Assembly: GCA_017450275.1 (NCBI GenBank)
Contig: JAFSVD010000050.1
Span: 1-62,175 of the forward strand
Direction of reading: 5' to 3'
Length of the DNA: 62,175 nucleotides
DNA from: Desulfovibrio sp.
GTDB taxonomy: Bacteria; Desulfobacterota; Desulfovibrionia; Desulfovibrionales; Desulfovibrionaceae
Position 1 is the stretch's first letter; each line of letters starts with the position of its first letter. The notes beneath the pieces are model-generated. The model was not told the origin of the DNA, did not search any database, and saw nothing but the letters and a program-made list of their open reading frames with translations. A program made the position numbers and the translations under genes. Shown here one piece after another: positions 25,729-34,371 of the stretch.

Positions 25729-26979
25729 CTATTGATACTGGGGATTGTCGAGCATCCAATCCTGATCAGGGGAAAAAAGCAGGGCAAGCTCTGCTTGGGT
25801 AGAAGGCGAGAGATGGCTGGCAGGGAAGGGTGTGCCAAGCAGGGTATGGCTCACAAAGTCTCGTTCTGCCTGGCGGAGGATTTTTTGGGGATCAGACCCA
25901 AGGACAGGTCTATAGGTTACCCCCAAGGCGTCGGTTGTGCTCGTTAAACACACCAGTCCTTCGGGAAGTGCAACAGCCTTGGCCGTGTGCTGGGCAACAA
26001 GGGTACGGAGAAAGGTCGGCTGGGCAAAGAGAGAGAGGCAGGCGGTCTTTGCGGGGCAGGGGCTTTTCTCGAGGCAGGGGTGGCACGAGGGCATGGCCTG
26101 CCAGATGGTGTGCCCTATGCCATAGGGACCTGTTTCAAAGACAGAGGCGGAGGAGAGAAAAAAGGCGCATACGGGCACTCCCAGATGGGCTGCCAGATGC
26201 ATGGTGCCGGTGTCTGGGGTGATCAAAAGATCGAGCCCTGTGAGCGCTTCCACAAGATCAGGCCATGTTGTTTTTCCGCACAGATCCAAGACAAGGGCTT
26301 GGAGGGCAGAGGGGAGAGCGCGGCGCAGTTCATGCGATCGCTGTTTGTCAAAGGCTGTGCCAAGGAGGACAATGTGCTTGGCGCCATAGAGGTTGGCATA
26401 GACGCGAACAATGTCTGCCAAAAGCGTTGGCGGAAGCGATCTGCGCGATTCTCGGCCTGCGATGACCACGCCAATGCCCTTGCCATCGCCCTTGGGGCGC
26501 GGATTGACAAGGCTTGGATCGAGAGGGGGATGCTCTGTATCCGCATGCGCCCACACATCTTCGATATTGATGCATGCGCTTGTTCGACAGCGTGTTATGC
26601 GGGAGACCATGGTGAGCAGGGGGGAACGGAGAAGGCCTTTGGGGATTGCAGGACGGTACCCATAGACCGTCTTGGGATCAAAGGCGCGGCAAAAGGCTTC
26701 GGTGAGCGGCGAAAAATTGCAATTGTAGATACGGGCAAAGGGAATATTGGCAAGCGATGCAATGGTTTCGTGGATGGCACCAATATCGTTTGCTTCCAAT
26801 TTCCCGTGGAAGGGAAAACCATAGATCGTGGTGTCTGGGTAGAGAATGTGGGCAAGGTCAGCCAAGGTTCTGTCAACAACGAGGGAGACCGTTGAATGGG
26901 CTTTCAGCGAGAGGATGAGGCGTTTGGTCTCAACAAGATCCCCGAAGCGTGCTGCCTGAATGACAAGGGCGTGTTCCAT
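25729..26979 (-). CDS. Glycosyltransferase family 9 (heptosyltransferase-like)
   Basis: ADP-heptose-LPS heptosyltransferase fold: N-terminal VIQAARFGDLVETKRLI and the C-terminal donor-site motif LLITPDTGTMHLAAHLGVPV. A cysteine-rich stretch (PSCHPCLEKSPCPAKTAC) follows the motif, as is usual in the Desulfovibrio-type GT9 proteins that accompany flagellar genes. The ATG at 26979 is preferred over the preceding in-frame codon. The gene lies between a CgeB-like glycosyltransferase (54-base gap) and the flgD terminator. Confidence 0.83.
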   Translation of the reverse strand: MEHALVIQAARFGDLVETKRLILSLKAHSTVSLVVDRTLADLAHILYPDTTIYGFPFHGKLEANDIGAIHETIASLANIPFARIYNCNFSPLTEAFCRAFDPKTVYGYRPAIPKGLLRSPLLTMVSRITRCRTSACINIEDVWAHADTEHPPLDPSLVNPRPKGDGKGIGVVIAGRESRRSLPPTLLADIVRVYANLYGAKHIVLLGTAFDKQRSHELRRALPSALQALVLDLCGKTTWPDLVEALTGLDLLITPDTGTMHLAAHLGVPVCAFFLSSASVFETGPYGIGHTIWQAMPSCHPCLEKSPCPAKTACLSLFAQPTFLRTLVAQHTAKAVALPEGLVCLTSTTDALGVTYRPVLGSDPQKILRQAERDFVSHTLLGTPFPASHLSPSTQAELALLFSPDQDWMLDNPQYQ

Positions 26980-27035
26980 CAAAAATCCTCACAGTTGTGA
27001 GGAAAAATTGTACGGTGTCTGCGCGCAAAGCGCAA

Positions 27036-27070
27036 GAAAAAGGCTCCAAACGCTTGTTCGGAGCCTTTTT
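27036..27070 (-). terminator. Terminator after flgD (bidirectional form)
   Basis: AAAAAGGCTCC and GGAGCCTTTTTT pair around a 12-base loop. Both ends carry A/T runs, so it can work in both directions. It lies 20 bases beyond the flgD stop on the minus strand and before the start of the GT9 gene. Confidence 0.85.
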
Positions 27071-27090
27071 TCATCAGTCTCAATCGGATT

Positions 27091-27855
27091 TTAGCTTTGC
27101 TTTGTTGTCTCGGTGCCTGTTGTGCTTGTTTGGCTTTTCTCCGGCACCTGGATTTGTTTGGGGGTGGAGACTTGGCGCACATTGGCCAGTTCCATCGTCT
27201 GTCCGCCATCCAGGCCGATATACACGGTGTCTTCGTTTCTGACCACACTCGTCACCGTGGCATCAACCACTTGGTCGGAAAGCACGGCCTCGCCAGCGCT
27301 GTTGTAGGCAGACAAACCAATGCGGTAGGTGCCATCGGGAGCCGCAACACCCTTGTCGTTTAAGCCATTCCAGTTGAATTCAAAGGTGGTATTGGCTGCC
27401 TTGCCGTTCAGGGGTTCTGTGTAGACCGTATTACCTGTTGCATCCATGACAGTGAGCACGCCTTCTTTGACAGCATCGCCAAAGGCGTAGCGGAAGGTGC
27501 TGATCGTGCTCGTGCCGTCGGCATTGGTGACCTTGCCAATGGTATTGCCCGAAATGCTGACCTGTTTGCCGATGTAGGAGGTGGCGTTCAGCATCTGTTG
27601 GTTTTCAGTGGCATTGGTCAGGCTGTCCATGCCTGAATTGAGGTTCATAAGTTGTTCAAGGCTCGAGAATTGTGCCATCTGGGCAACAAATTCCTGGTCT
27701 TCCATGGGATTCAAGGGATCTTGGTATTGGAATTGGGTCACAAGAAGAAGCAGGAAATCCTCTTTGTCCATGTTGTCGCCCTTACTCGATTGGGCGGCGA
27801 GAGCCTGTGAGAATTCTTTGCTTGTCTGGGTGAGGGCTGATGAAACGCTGGTCAT
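27091..27855 (-). CDS. flgD: Flagellar hook assembly cap FlgD
   Basis: FlgD is the scaffold that caps the growing hook outside the cell. The N-terminal signature KEDFLLLLVTQFQYQDPLNPM followed by QMAQFSSLEQL is diagnostic. A central FlgD Ig/tudor-like region follows, with FEFNWNGLNDKGVAAPDGTYRI. The ATG at 27855 has GGAG seven bases upstream; an in-frame GTG lies at 27867. The 254-residue length fits. It follows fliK on the same strand, and the expected flgE hook gene does not follow: a terminator does. Confidence 0.93.
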   Translation of the reverse strand: MTSVSSALTQTSKEFSQALAAQSSKGDNMDKEDFLLLLVTQFQYQDPLNPMEDQEFVAQMAQFSSLEQLMNLNSGMDSLTNATENQQMLNATSYIGKQVSISGNTIGKVTNADGTSTISTFRYAFGDAVKEGVLTVMDATGNTVYTEPLNGKAANTTFEFNWNGLNDKGVAAPDGTYRIGLSAYNSAGEAVLSDQVVDATVTSVVRNEDTVYIGLDGGQTMELANVRQVSTPKQIQVPEKSQTSTTGTETTKQS

Positions 27856-27873
27856 GGTAGACTCCACACTGGC

Positions 27874-29499
27874 TTAGGCCACGCGGTCGAGAATACGGGT
27901 GGCTCGATTATTCGTTTTGCCCTCAGAATGCATATTCTGTTCCACATTTTCGGTCTTGCCCTCAACAGCGGCCAAGGTTCTCAGCCTGCGCAGATGATCC
28001 CGTCTGGCATTTTCTTCCTGGAAGGCATTGTGGTTGTTCATATCCTGCAAAAATTGCTGGTCACCATTTGCCTGGTCGCTGGAATTTTTGAGTTCGATTT
28101 CCAGTGAGTCGATCTTAATCCCTTGTTGCTCAAGGCTCATCTTGATGGCCTCAGCCTGACGGTTGAGCATTTCAACGGTTTCGGCCTTGTCAGCGCGGAT
28201 GACGGCATTGATGGAGCCGTTGTTGGAAACCAAGGAGATGGCAAGGGTTCCGAGTTCTTGGGGATGGAGCTGGATGTCAAGGCGTGTGGTGCCATTGGCC
28301 AAGCTCGTCATAAGCCCTGACTGCACCTGATTGCTCAGATGCTGCGCAAGCGGCATGGTGGCTTTGGGCTGCATGGTGGGCAGAGGCTCAAACAAGGCGG
28401 GCTCAGCCAGAAGGAGGGGCATGCGATCAAAGCCCCGTTGGAAGAGGCTCTCTTCGCCGTGATCGCGAGATCCCTTGTCGTTGAAGGAGGAATCAGGGTT
28501 TTTCGGCTGCGCGCCTTTGAAGCGCAGGATATCCAGCTGGGAGATCCCGAAGTGTTCGAGATCTTCGTGGCTTGCTTCGGTGAGATCGAGATCGGCATGC
28601 TCTTTGGCAGCATGCAGTTGGTTGCGATTCTGGGCATCCAGGATGGTGTCGAGGGTTTTGCGGCTTTCGCGCTGCACGGTTTTATCGATCATCACCTGGC
28701 TGTGCTGCGCGTTGCGATCCTTGATGGTGACAGCAGCCTGTTCCTGCTCCATACGCTTTTTGGCGTTTTTGAGCAGCGGATCCAGGGTCTTGGCCAGGGC
28801 TTGGTCGAGCGCCTGCTGGTTGGTCTTGGCGGTTAAAATCTCTTCGGTCGCAGGAGCGAGAAGCTTTTGCATCTGGCTTGGGGTGACCTCACCGCTTTGG
28901 GCATCGCCAAAAAGAGCGGCCAATTTTTCCTGGCTTTGTTCGGAGAGCCCCAAGGCGCGTCCCAGCGCAAGGACATCGTCTTTGTCCACATGGATGCGTG
29001 CATTGGCATCCATCTCTTCCAAGGCCTTGCCAAGGGCGCGAAGGGCATCCAGAGGCTTGTTGTCGTAGAGTGCTTGGAGCATCTGGTTGGCCAGAATACC
29101 CGAAGGATCGATGGCATCGGCAAAGCCTGTGATGGCGTTTGCGTCTTCGTCTGAGAGATCGGAGGCCTTTTTCGAGCCTTTGAGCGCCTGCATGACCTGT
29201 CCCAGACTGGCGCCGTCCGGCAGTTCGGTCAGCTTTTGGAGCTTTTCCAGGCTCTTTTGCGGCGCGTTGTTTTGGACAAGATCGTTGACCAAGGTCTTGA
29301 GTTCATTTTGCGTGAAGGAGACTTCGTCGAGGGTATAGGTATGGCCGTTTTTTGCGTGCTTGGCATACACATTCTCTTGGAGGGATTCGGCGGAGAGTTC
29401 TTCTTCGCTGAGCACATCGTCAAAGGATGTGGACGAGGATGCTTGGTTTTGCGCAACGAGTGGTGTAATGGGCTCTGAAGAAAGCGGAAGAATTTGCAT
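27874..29499 (-). CDS. fliK: Flagellar hook-length control protein FliK
   Basis: FliK measures hook length and switches export substrate. The C-terminal Flg_hook domain is clear (about 400-465): LDIQLHPQELGTLAISLV, VIRADKAETVEMLNRQ and SLEQQGIKIDSLEI. The long N-terminal part is polar and helical, as usual for the ruler region. At 541 residues it is longer than the Salmonella protein. The ATG has AAAGGAG in front and a sigma-54-like element 28 bases upstream. It heads a two-gene fliK-flgD transcript. Confidence 0.93.
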   Translation of the reverse strand: MQILPLSSEPITPLVAQNQASSSTSFDDVLSEEELSAESLQENVYAKHAKNGHTYTLDEVSFTQNELKTLVNDLVQNNAPQKSLEKLQKLTELPDGASLGQVMQALKGSKKASDLSDEDANAITGFADAIDPSGILANQMLQALYDNKPLDALRALGKALEEMDANARIHVDKDDVLALGRALGLSEQSQEKLAALFGDAQSGEVTPSQMQKLLAPATEEILTAKTNQQALDQALAKTLDPLLKNAKKRMEQEQAAVTIKDRNAQHSQVMIDKTVQRESRKTLDTILDAQNRNQLHAAKEHADLDLTEASHEDLEHFGISQLDILRFKGAQPKNPDSSFNDKGSRDHGEESLFQRGFDRMPLLLAEPALFEPLPTMQPKATMPLAQHLSNQVQSGLMTSLANGTTRLDIQLHPQELGTLAISLVSNNGSINAVIRADKAETVEMLNRQAEAIKMSLEQQGIKIDSLEIELKNSSDQANGDQQFLQDMNNHNAFQEENARRDHLRRLRTLAAVEGKTENVEQNMHSEGKTNNRATRILDRVA

Positions 29500-29525
29500 A
29501 GCGCACTCCTTTGATACCCGTATAA

Positions 29526-29541
29526 TTCAAAGACCGTGCCT
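29526..29541 (-). promoter_or_regulatory. Sigma-54-like promoter for fliK-flgD
   Basis: Read on the minus strand the element is AGGCACGGTCTTTGAA. The -24 GGCAC is perfect, but the -12 part has TTGAA where TTGCA is expected. Its distance to the fliK start (28 bases) and the presence of better sigma-54 sites before fliE and fliF support it. Confidence 0.4.
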
Positions 29542-29611
29542 CTTTGGCATGGAGAAAGAGGGCGGAATACAAGGGGTGGCAGAAAAAACGCAGGCAGATT
29601 TTGCCGCTTAT

Positions 29612-31012
29612 CTAGATGGAAGCCTTGGGATGGCCGAAAAAGAGCTTGGTTTGGGCAAGCCAGACAAAAACCTGCTCCCAGGCCTTTGGGGTCTCTTGGG
29701 CGTTGTCCAGGTAGAGGTCGATAAAGCTGGCAAAAAGCCGAAGCGAGGGCGGAATAGAGGCAAGGGAGGAACGTGTGCTTCCATGGTATCGGGCTGCCAT
29801 GAGCTGCTTGGCATAGCTGGCAAGACTTTGCTGCATATGGTCGAGTAGGCGGGGATACTGTTGGCCTAAGGCTGTTAGGGTTTTGTGGATGTCTTGGGGG
29901 GAGAGAAAGCTGGGATCAAAAAAGCCCAGAAAGAGCTTTCGCCACAGTCCATCGAGAAGGGTGGGGAGAGAGTCTCGTGCGGGATTGGGGACAATGGTTG
30001 CCAGGGCGTTTTCTCTGGCAGAACAAGAGAGGGTGAGGCCGTGCGGGTGATGGAGGGGGGATGCACGGAGTAGGGCAAGGAGGGTTTTGGCCACGTTTCC
30101 TGGGGTAAAGTGCTGTTTGCAGCGGAAGTTGTTGTTTTGGCACTGCCAGCATCCGGCACAGCTTATCCTGGGCGTCAGGATCCATTGGCCTTTGGAATAA
30201 GGTCCTGTTTCATAGGCGCGGACATCGCCCATGGAGAGATTGAGCACAGGAGTCCCTATCCAGTCGCACAGATGCATAGGTCCTGTGTCAGGGCTTATGC
30301 ACAGATCCAGTGTTTTGAACCACGTTGCCACCTGCGCGAGAGAGAGTTTGCCCGCGAGATTGGCCTTGGGGAGCCCAAGGCGTCTGGCAATAGAGTCCCC
30401 CATAGCCTCTTCATTCTTGCCCCCAAAGAAGAAGGGATAGAGGCCTTGTTTGAGGAGGATGCGGGCGAGGGTGAACCAGAAATGGCTGTCAGGGTGTTTG
30501 TGGATGGTGCTCGCACCGAGCACAAAGCCAATGCGTTTGGAGGAGAGAACCGGGGGGCGTAGGGTGTGGCCGCGTTTTTTGATAGCAGCCACGGAGGAGA
30601 CGAGATCCAAGCGGTTGAGATCTGCCCAGTGAAAGGTGTTGTGGCGGTTGTTTTGGGTGAGGGCATAGCGGTAGAGATGCCAAAAGCCGCGTACTTCCCG
30701 TTGCGTGCTTGTTGTGCGTTCCCCAAGGATGCAGTCTGCCTTGGCTTGGCCTGCAAAGAGGGCTGCTTCGGGGCGCGAGCTGACATTGATGATGAGGGAA
30801 AAGGGATGGTGTACGAGTTTGGGGAGGTGGTGGGGGGAGAAAAAGGTGACGTGGGGAGCGAGAGAGAGCAGGGGAGTGAAGAAGATTTCTTCGGCAACAA
30901 GCCAGATAGGGGTGTTTGGCCATGTTTGGGAGAGATCAATAATCAAGGGGAAGGTCAGAATGAGATCCCCCATGCGCTGCATCTGCAGAATAAGGATGGG
31001 AGCGGAATCCAT
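29612..31012 (-). CDS. Glycosyltransferase family 9 (heptosyltransferase-like)
   Basis: Starts with ILILQMQRMGDLILTFPLI, the typical N-terminal GT9 strand-turn, and carries the donor-site motif CISPDTGPMHLCDWIGTPV. The cysteine cluster ISCAGCWQCQNNNFRC follows the motif, as in the other GT9 protein in this window. A C-terminal helical extension of about 120 residues is not part of the core fold. It starts nine bases after a CgeB-like gene and is the last gene before fliK on this strand. The acceptor is unknown; a flagellar or lipopolysaccharide glycan is inferred from the context. Confidence 0.83.
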   Translation of the reverse strand: MDSAPILILQMQRMGDLILTFPLIIDLSQTWPNTPIWLVAEEIFFTPLLSLAPHVTFFSPHHLPKLVHHPFSLIINVSSRPEAALFAGQAKADCILGERTTSTQREVRGFWHLYRYALTQNNRHNTFHWADLNRLDLVSSVAAIKKRGHTLRPPVLSSKRIGFVLGASTIHKHPDSHFWFTLARILLKQGLYPFFFGGKNEEAMGDSIARRLGLPKANLAGKLSLAQVATWFKTLDLCISPDTGPMHLCDWIGTPVLNLSMGDVRAYETGPYSKGQWILTPRISCAGCWQCQNNNFRCKQHFTPGNVAKTLLALLRASPLHHPHGLTLSCSARENALATIVPNPARDSLPTLLDGLWRKLFLGFFDPSFLSPQDIHKTLTALGQQYPRLLDHMQQSLASYAKQLMAARYHGSTRSSLASIPPSLRLFASFIDLYLDNAQETPKAWEQVFVWLAQTKLFFGHPKASI

Positions 31013-31021
31013 GAGCTCCTC

Positions 31022-32707
31022 TCACTGTCCATAGATCGAACGCATGGTGGCAAGCAGGCTCTGCACCCTGTGCTGCCAGGTGTGGCAGGAGAGCACGCGT
31101 TTTCTGGCGCGTCTGGCAAAGGCCTTGCGGCTTGATTCGTGGGATTGGTAGAAGCGAATGCAGTCGGGAATTTCTTCGGGAGAACGGTAGGAGACCATTT
31201 CATTGGGGGTAAAGAGCGCGTCCATCTGTTTGCGCCAGTCGGTGAGAACAAAGCCACCGCTGGCTGGGCAATCAAAAACGCGCTGGTTGACCGCACCCTT
31301 CATTTGCACGCTTGTGCAGTTAAAAGAGATGTCTTGGCAGGTATAGAAGCGGGGTAAATCGGCGTAGTAGTTCATTTCCGGAAGATAGAGAGGTTGGATG
31401 GGTTCTCGAGCCAAATCGATTTTCCACCCTGGATCGCCGGCAATGGTTGGATGAAAGGGCAAGAGGTGCTTGATGCAGGTTTGGCGATAGAGGCGTGTGG
31501 CCTGCCAGGTTATGGCGGTTTCATAGGCCAATTCCGCTTCCGAATCGTTGAGGGCGTTGAGGGTTGCAAAGAGGCTTGGATGGTGTTCGGCGAGATAGGT
31601 GCGAACCGATGGCTCGGCACTTTCTAAAAAGTCTTTGGCAACTGTTTGAAAAGGAAGGGTGAGGGATGGGGGAAAGTGGGCGCTTCGCAAGCGGCCGCCC
31701 ACCTTATAGAGCATGGAATTGCCCACAAAGGAGAGTTTGGCATGCCAATCTCTTGGTGCCTTGTTGTTTTTGGGGGTAAAGCGTTTGGGATTGGTGCCAA
31801 GGGGGAGGTAGAAGACGTGGGGAAAGCCAAAATCGAGCAGGGTTTTGACATTGTCTTCGTCGAAGGTGAAGAGGCATGTCCAGGGGCTGATGCACTTGGT
31901 GTAGAGATGGATGATCAAGTGGGGGTTGTCGACAAACCAGGAGGCGAGAGGAAGTTCCAGACGGGCGAGCAGATCCATGAGTACGCCTTCGCGGTCAATA
32001 CCCATGTGATTGAGCGTTATGCAGCAATCGGGCTTAATGGTGAGAACAGCCTGCAGGATGGATTTGACAAAATCCTCCTGGCCGATTGTATCGTTGTCTA
32101 TGGTGACAAGGTGGGCGTCGATATCAAGCGCCTGACAGGCCTCAACCAGTTCGCCCATGAGAAAATACTTGCTCGTGAGCAAAAGCACACAGGGTTTTTT
32201 GGTGCGAAAGCGGGGGTGTTTGACCTTGCTCCAAAAATCAAAGTGGGCACTGGCTTCCAGGGTTTTGCGAAGCGTTCCGTAGAAGGCGGGATCGATGCGC
32301 TGGTAGAAAGGGTGGATCAGAGGAATGAGCCGTTTTTGGCCGTTTGCCTGCTGCCAATGGGTGAGATCGCGAAGCACATCGTTCGGATCGGTTGCCGTGA
32401 GCAGCAAAAGATCCTTGCGGCGATCGGCAGGGATTTTGTCGAGGCTGTGGGTGAGATTGCTGAGATCCGTCTCTTTTTCAACCACAGCAAAAGAACCGTG
32501 GTAGCAGGCGCACAAGGCTTCTAAGGCATAGCCCATACCCGCCCCCAGAAAGACGGGGAGCCCTTCCAAGGCGTTGGATACAAAGGCGTCGACAATATGG
32601 CTTTCTCGTTGGGCGCCTCCTGCCCCCAGCATCAGGATGCGACGGGTGCCAGTGAGAGCGGCAATATCAAGACCAGCCTCTGTTGTCGTAGCTTCAAAGC
32701 GTACCAC
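31022..32707 (-). CDS. Large CgeB-like glycosyltransferase with N-terminal extension
   Basis: The 561-residue protein has an N-terminal domain with the glycine-rich loop ILMLGAGGAQRE and LPVFLGAGMGYALEAL. The CgeB-type core follows, with LASWFVDNPHLII (the WFxD motif), CLFTFDEDNV, SFVGNSML, and a late VFDCPASGGFVLTDW donor-side motif. It starts with GTG three bases after the fapA-like stop. Together with the following GT9 gene it probably forms a glycosylation unit. The N-terminal extension recalls proteins of the motility accessory (Maf-like/DUF115) type, but that is only a resemblance. Confidence 0.75.
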   Translation of the reverse strand: MVRFEATTTEAGLDIAALTGTRRILMLGAGGAQRESHIVDAFVSNALEGLPVFLGAGMGYALEALCACYHGSFAVVEKETDLSNLTHSLDKIPADRRKDLLLLTATDPNDVLRDLTHWQQANGQKRLIPLIHPFYQRIDPAFYGTLRKTLEASAHFDFWSKVKHPRFRTKKPCVLLLTSKYFLMGELVEACQALDIDAHLVTIDNDTIGQEDFVKSILQAVLTIKPDCCITLNHMGIDREGVLMDLLARLELPLASWFVDNPHLIIHLYTKCISPWTCLFTFDEDNVKTLLDFGFPHVFYLPLGTNPKRFTPKNNKAPRDWHAKLSFVGNSMLYKVGGRLRSAHFPPSLTLPFQTVAKDFLESAEPSVRTYLAEHHPSLFATLNALNDSEAELAYETAITWQATRLYRQTCIKHLLPFHPTIAGDPGWKIDLAREPIQPLYLPEMNYYADLPRFYTCQDISFNCTSVQMKGAVNQRVFDCPASGGFVLTDWRKQMDALFTPNEMVSYRSPEEIPDCIRFYQSHESSRKAFARRARKRVLSCHTWQHRVQSLLATMRSIYGQ

Positions 32708-32710
32708 GTC

Positions 32711-33856
32711 TTATTTTTCCCCCATTGTCGGCTGCACTGCTGTAATGGGTTCGGAAACAACTTCATGGTGGGCAATATGGAAGACCACGTTTTCGTAGAT
32801 TTTTTCAATGGGTCGAAAGAGTTTGCCGATGGAAATTTCCACCCCGGGATAGACGATGCCAGGCACGATCAAACGGCAGTTCTTAATGGTCATTTCATCA
32901 TCTGAGAGCTTTTTAAAAAATTCTCGGCGTTGCTGGATCAAATTATCTCTCTGGGTGATGAGCTGCTGAAGGCGGGCTGTGGTGGCGTTGGCATCGGGCG
33001 GAAGATCCCTTGTTATGGCCTTCAAATGCGAAATCGCTTGGGTAAGCGAAGAGATAAAGGATTCCTGCTTTTCCATGCGACGAACAATCAAGGGATCGTA
33101 GCCAATGGAGATTTGAGTCGGAATGCCGGCCTTGTTGCCCAACTGCTTGCCCACATAGAGGGAGGAAAAAACATTGACCTTGCCGCCGTAGAGATGCTCT
33201 TTGACGAGCATATTGTTACCGGCATAGACCGTGCTGTAGAGGCAATATTTATTGATAACGATATTGCCCTTGGCTCTGGCTTCCGCACGCTCCAGGAAGC
33301 TCATCATCAACTTGCCCCCGGAGTCGACAAGGCAGTGGTCACTGGTATTTCCCCGAACGCCGCCGTCGATGAGCATATTCCTCGTTGAGTGGGCAATCCC
33401 CCCTTCCACAAGGCCTGATATGCGGACATTGTTAGCCAAGATGGAAAAGCCCGAGCGCACGGCGCCAAAGATCGCCATGTCACCGACAAAGTTGATATTG
33501 CCGGTGTGAAAACTGACGTCTTGGCGAACGTTCAGCAAGGCTTTTACCGTGATGCGGCCTTCGTTGTAGAAGACATAGCCGTTGATGGCCGCAAGCAGGT
33601 ACTGGGGATAATTGGGATCGATATAGGTGTTTTGCCCAGCTGGAAAGTCGATGGTTTCTAAGACGAAACGAGGATCAGGTTCCGTGTCAAGCGTCTCTAT
33701 CGGGACAATCTGCGCAAGGATTTGTCCTTTGATGACGTTTTGCACGTACCCAAGGTTAAAAAGATCCAGGCTGTCTTTTTTGATTGCATTTTCGTCTGGT
33801 TTTCTCTTGGTATGATCAAAATCTGGATCAAAGAAATGTTGAAGATAATAACGCAA
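32711..33856 (-). CDS. FapA/DUF342-like polymer-forming protein
   Basis: The central part (about 85-270) is a run of short repeats rich in Gly, Asn and Val (GNINFVGDMAIFGAV, NNVRISGLVEGG, GNIVINKYCLYSTVYAG). This is the right-handed beta-helix of the FapA/DUF342 family. A coiled coil follows (ATTARLQQLITQRDNLIQ) and then the conserved end NCRLIVPGIVYPGVEISIG. FapA-type proteins are cytoplasmic and linked to flagellar assembly and surface glycan export, but their chemistry is unknown. The start is probably TTG at 33856, with GGAGG five bases upstream. It sits between a STAS protein and the CgeB-like gene. Confidence 0.82.
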   Translation of the reverse strand: MRYYLQHFFDPDFDHTKRKPDENAIKKDSLDLFNLGYVQNVIKGQILAQIVPIETLDTEPDPRFVLETIDFPAGQNTYIDPNYPQYLLAAINGYVFYNEGRITVKALLNVRQDVSFHTGNINFVGDMAIFGAVRSGFSILANNVRISGLVEGGIAHSTRNMLIDGGVRGNTSDHCLVDSGGKLMMSFLERAEARAKGNIVINKYCLYSTVYAGNNMLVKEHLYGGKVNVFSSLYVGKQLGNKAGIPTQISIGYDPLIVRRMEKQESFISSLTQAISHLKAITRDLPPDANATTARLQQLITQRDNLIQQRREFFKKLSDDEMTIKNCRLIVPGIVYPGVEISIGKLFRPIEKIYENVVFHIAHHEVVSEPITAVQPTMGEK

Positions 33857-33909
33857 TCGAACCTCCGCATAGGCTCAAGCGAGTGATCAAGGAATATGAT
33901 GGTAGAAGA

Positions 33910-34305
33910 TTATTCTGAATCACTGAGTCTGTGATTATGCAATTCTTCGTAATTTTCAAAAATTGGGAAGAATTTTTCAATACCGATTTCCTTGATAAGT
34001 GCTTCAATATGTTTTGCGGGATGAAAGAGGAACAAACGACGACCTTGGGTTGAGTAGAGCGTACTCAAGGTCACAAGAATGCCTAAGGCAGCATTGTCCA
34101 TTTTGCCAATCTGGTTGAGATCAATGATGACTTCGGGCAATTTCTTGGCATAGACCTGTTTGTTGATCTCTTCTTCGAAACTGATGGCAACCGGGAGAAG
34201 AATGTCTCCTGTCACATGGAGTATAAGCATGTTGCCAATTTCTTCGGATTGAATATCAAACATAAAGCGTCCGTAATCATGCGCCTCCGAGCGCTGGCTG
34301 ATCAT
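33910..34305 (-). CDS. STAS-domain anti-sigma-factor-antagonist-like protein
   Basis: A single STAS domain of about 110 residues. The strand ILHVTGDILLP is followed by VIIDLNQIGKMDNAALGILVTL, which contains the phosphorylation-site loop; here the usual Ser after the conserved Asp is an Asn (MDNAALG), so control by phosphorylation is doubtful. The C-terminal helix has HIEALIKEIGIEKFFPIF. The start could be ATG at 34305 or a later ATG at 34263, and no strong ribosome site decides it. It heads the fapA-glycosyltransferase set. Confidence 0.8.
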   Translation of the reverse strand: MISQRSEAHDYGRFMFDIQSEEIGNMLILHVTGDILLPVAISFEEEINKQVYAKKLPEVIIDLNQIGKMDNAALGILVTLSTLYSTQGRRLFLFHPAKHIEALIKEIGIEKFFPIFENYEELHNHRLSDSE

Positions 34306-34371
34306 GTCTAACAAACACAGTCATATACCATACAAAGCCAGAAAAAGAAAGTTTGCCGAAGGCGTGAATTT

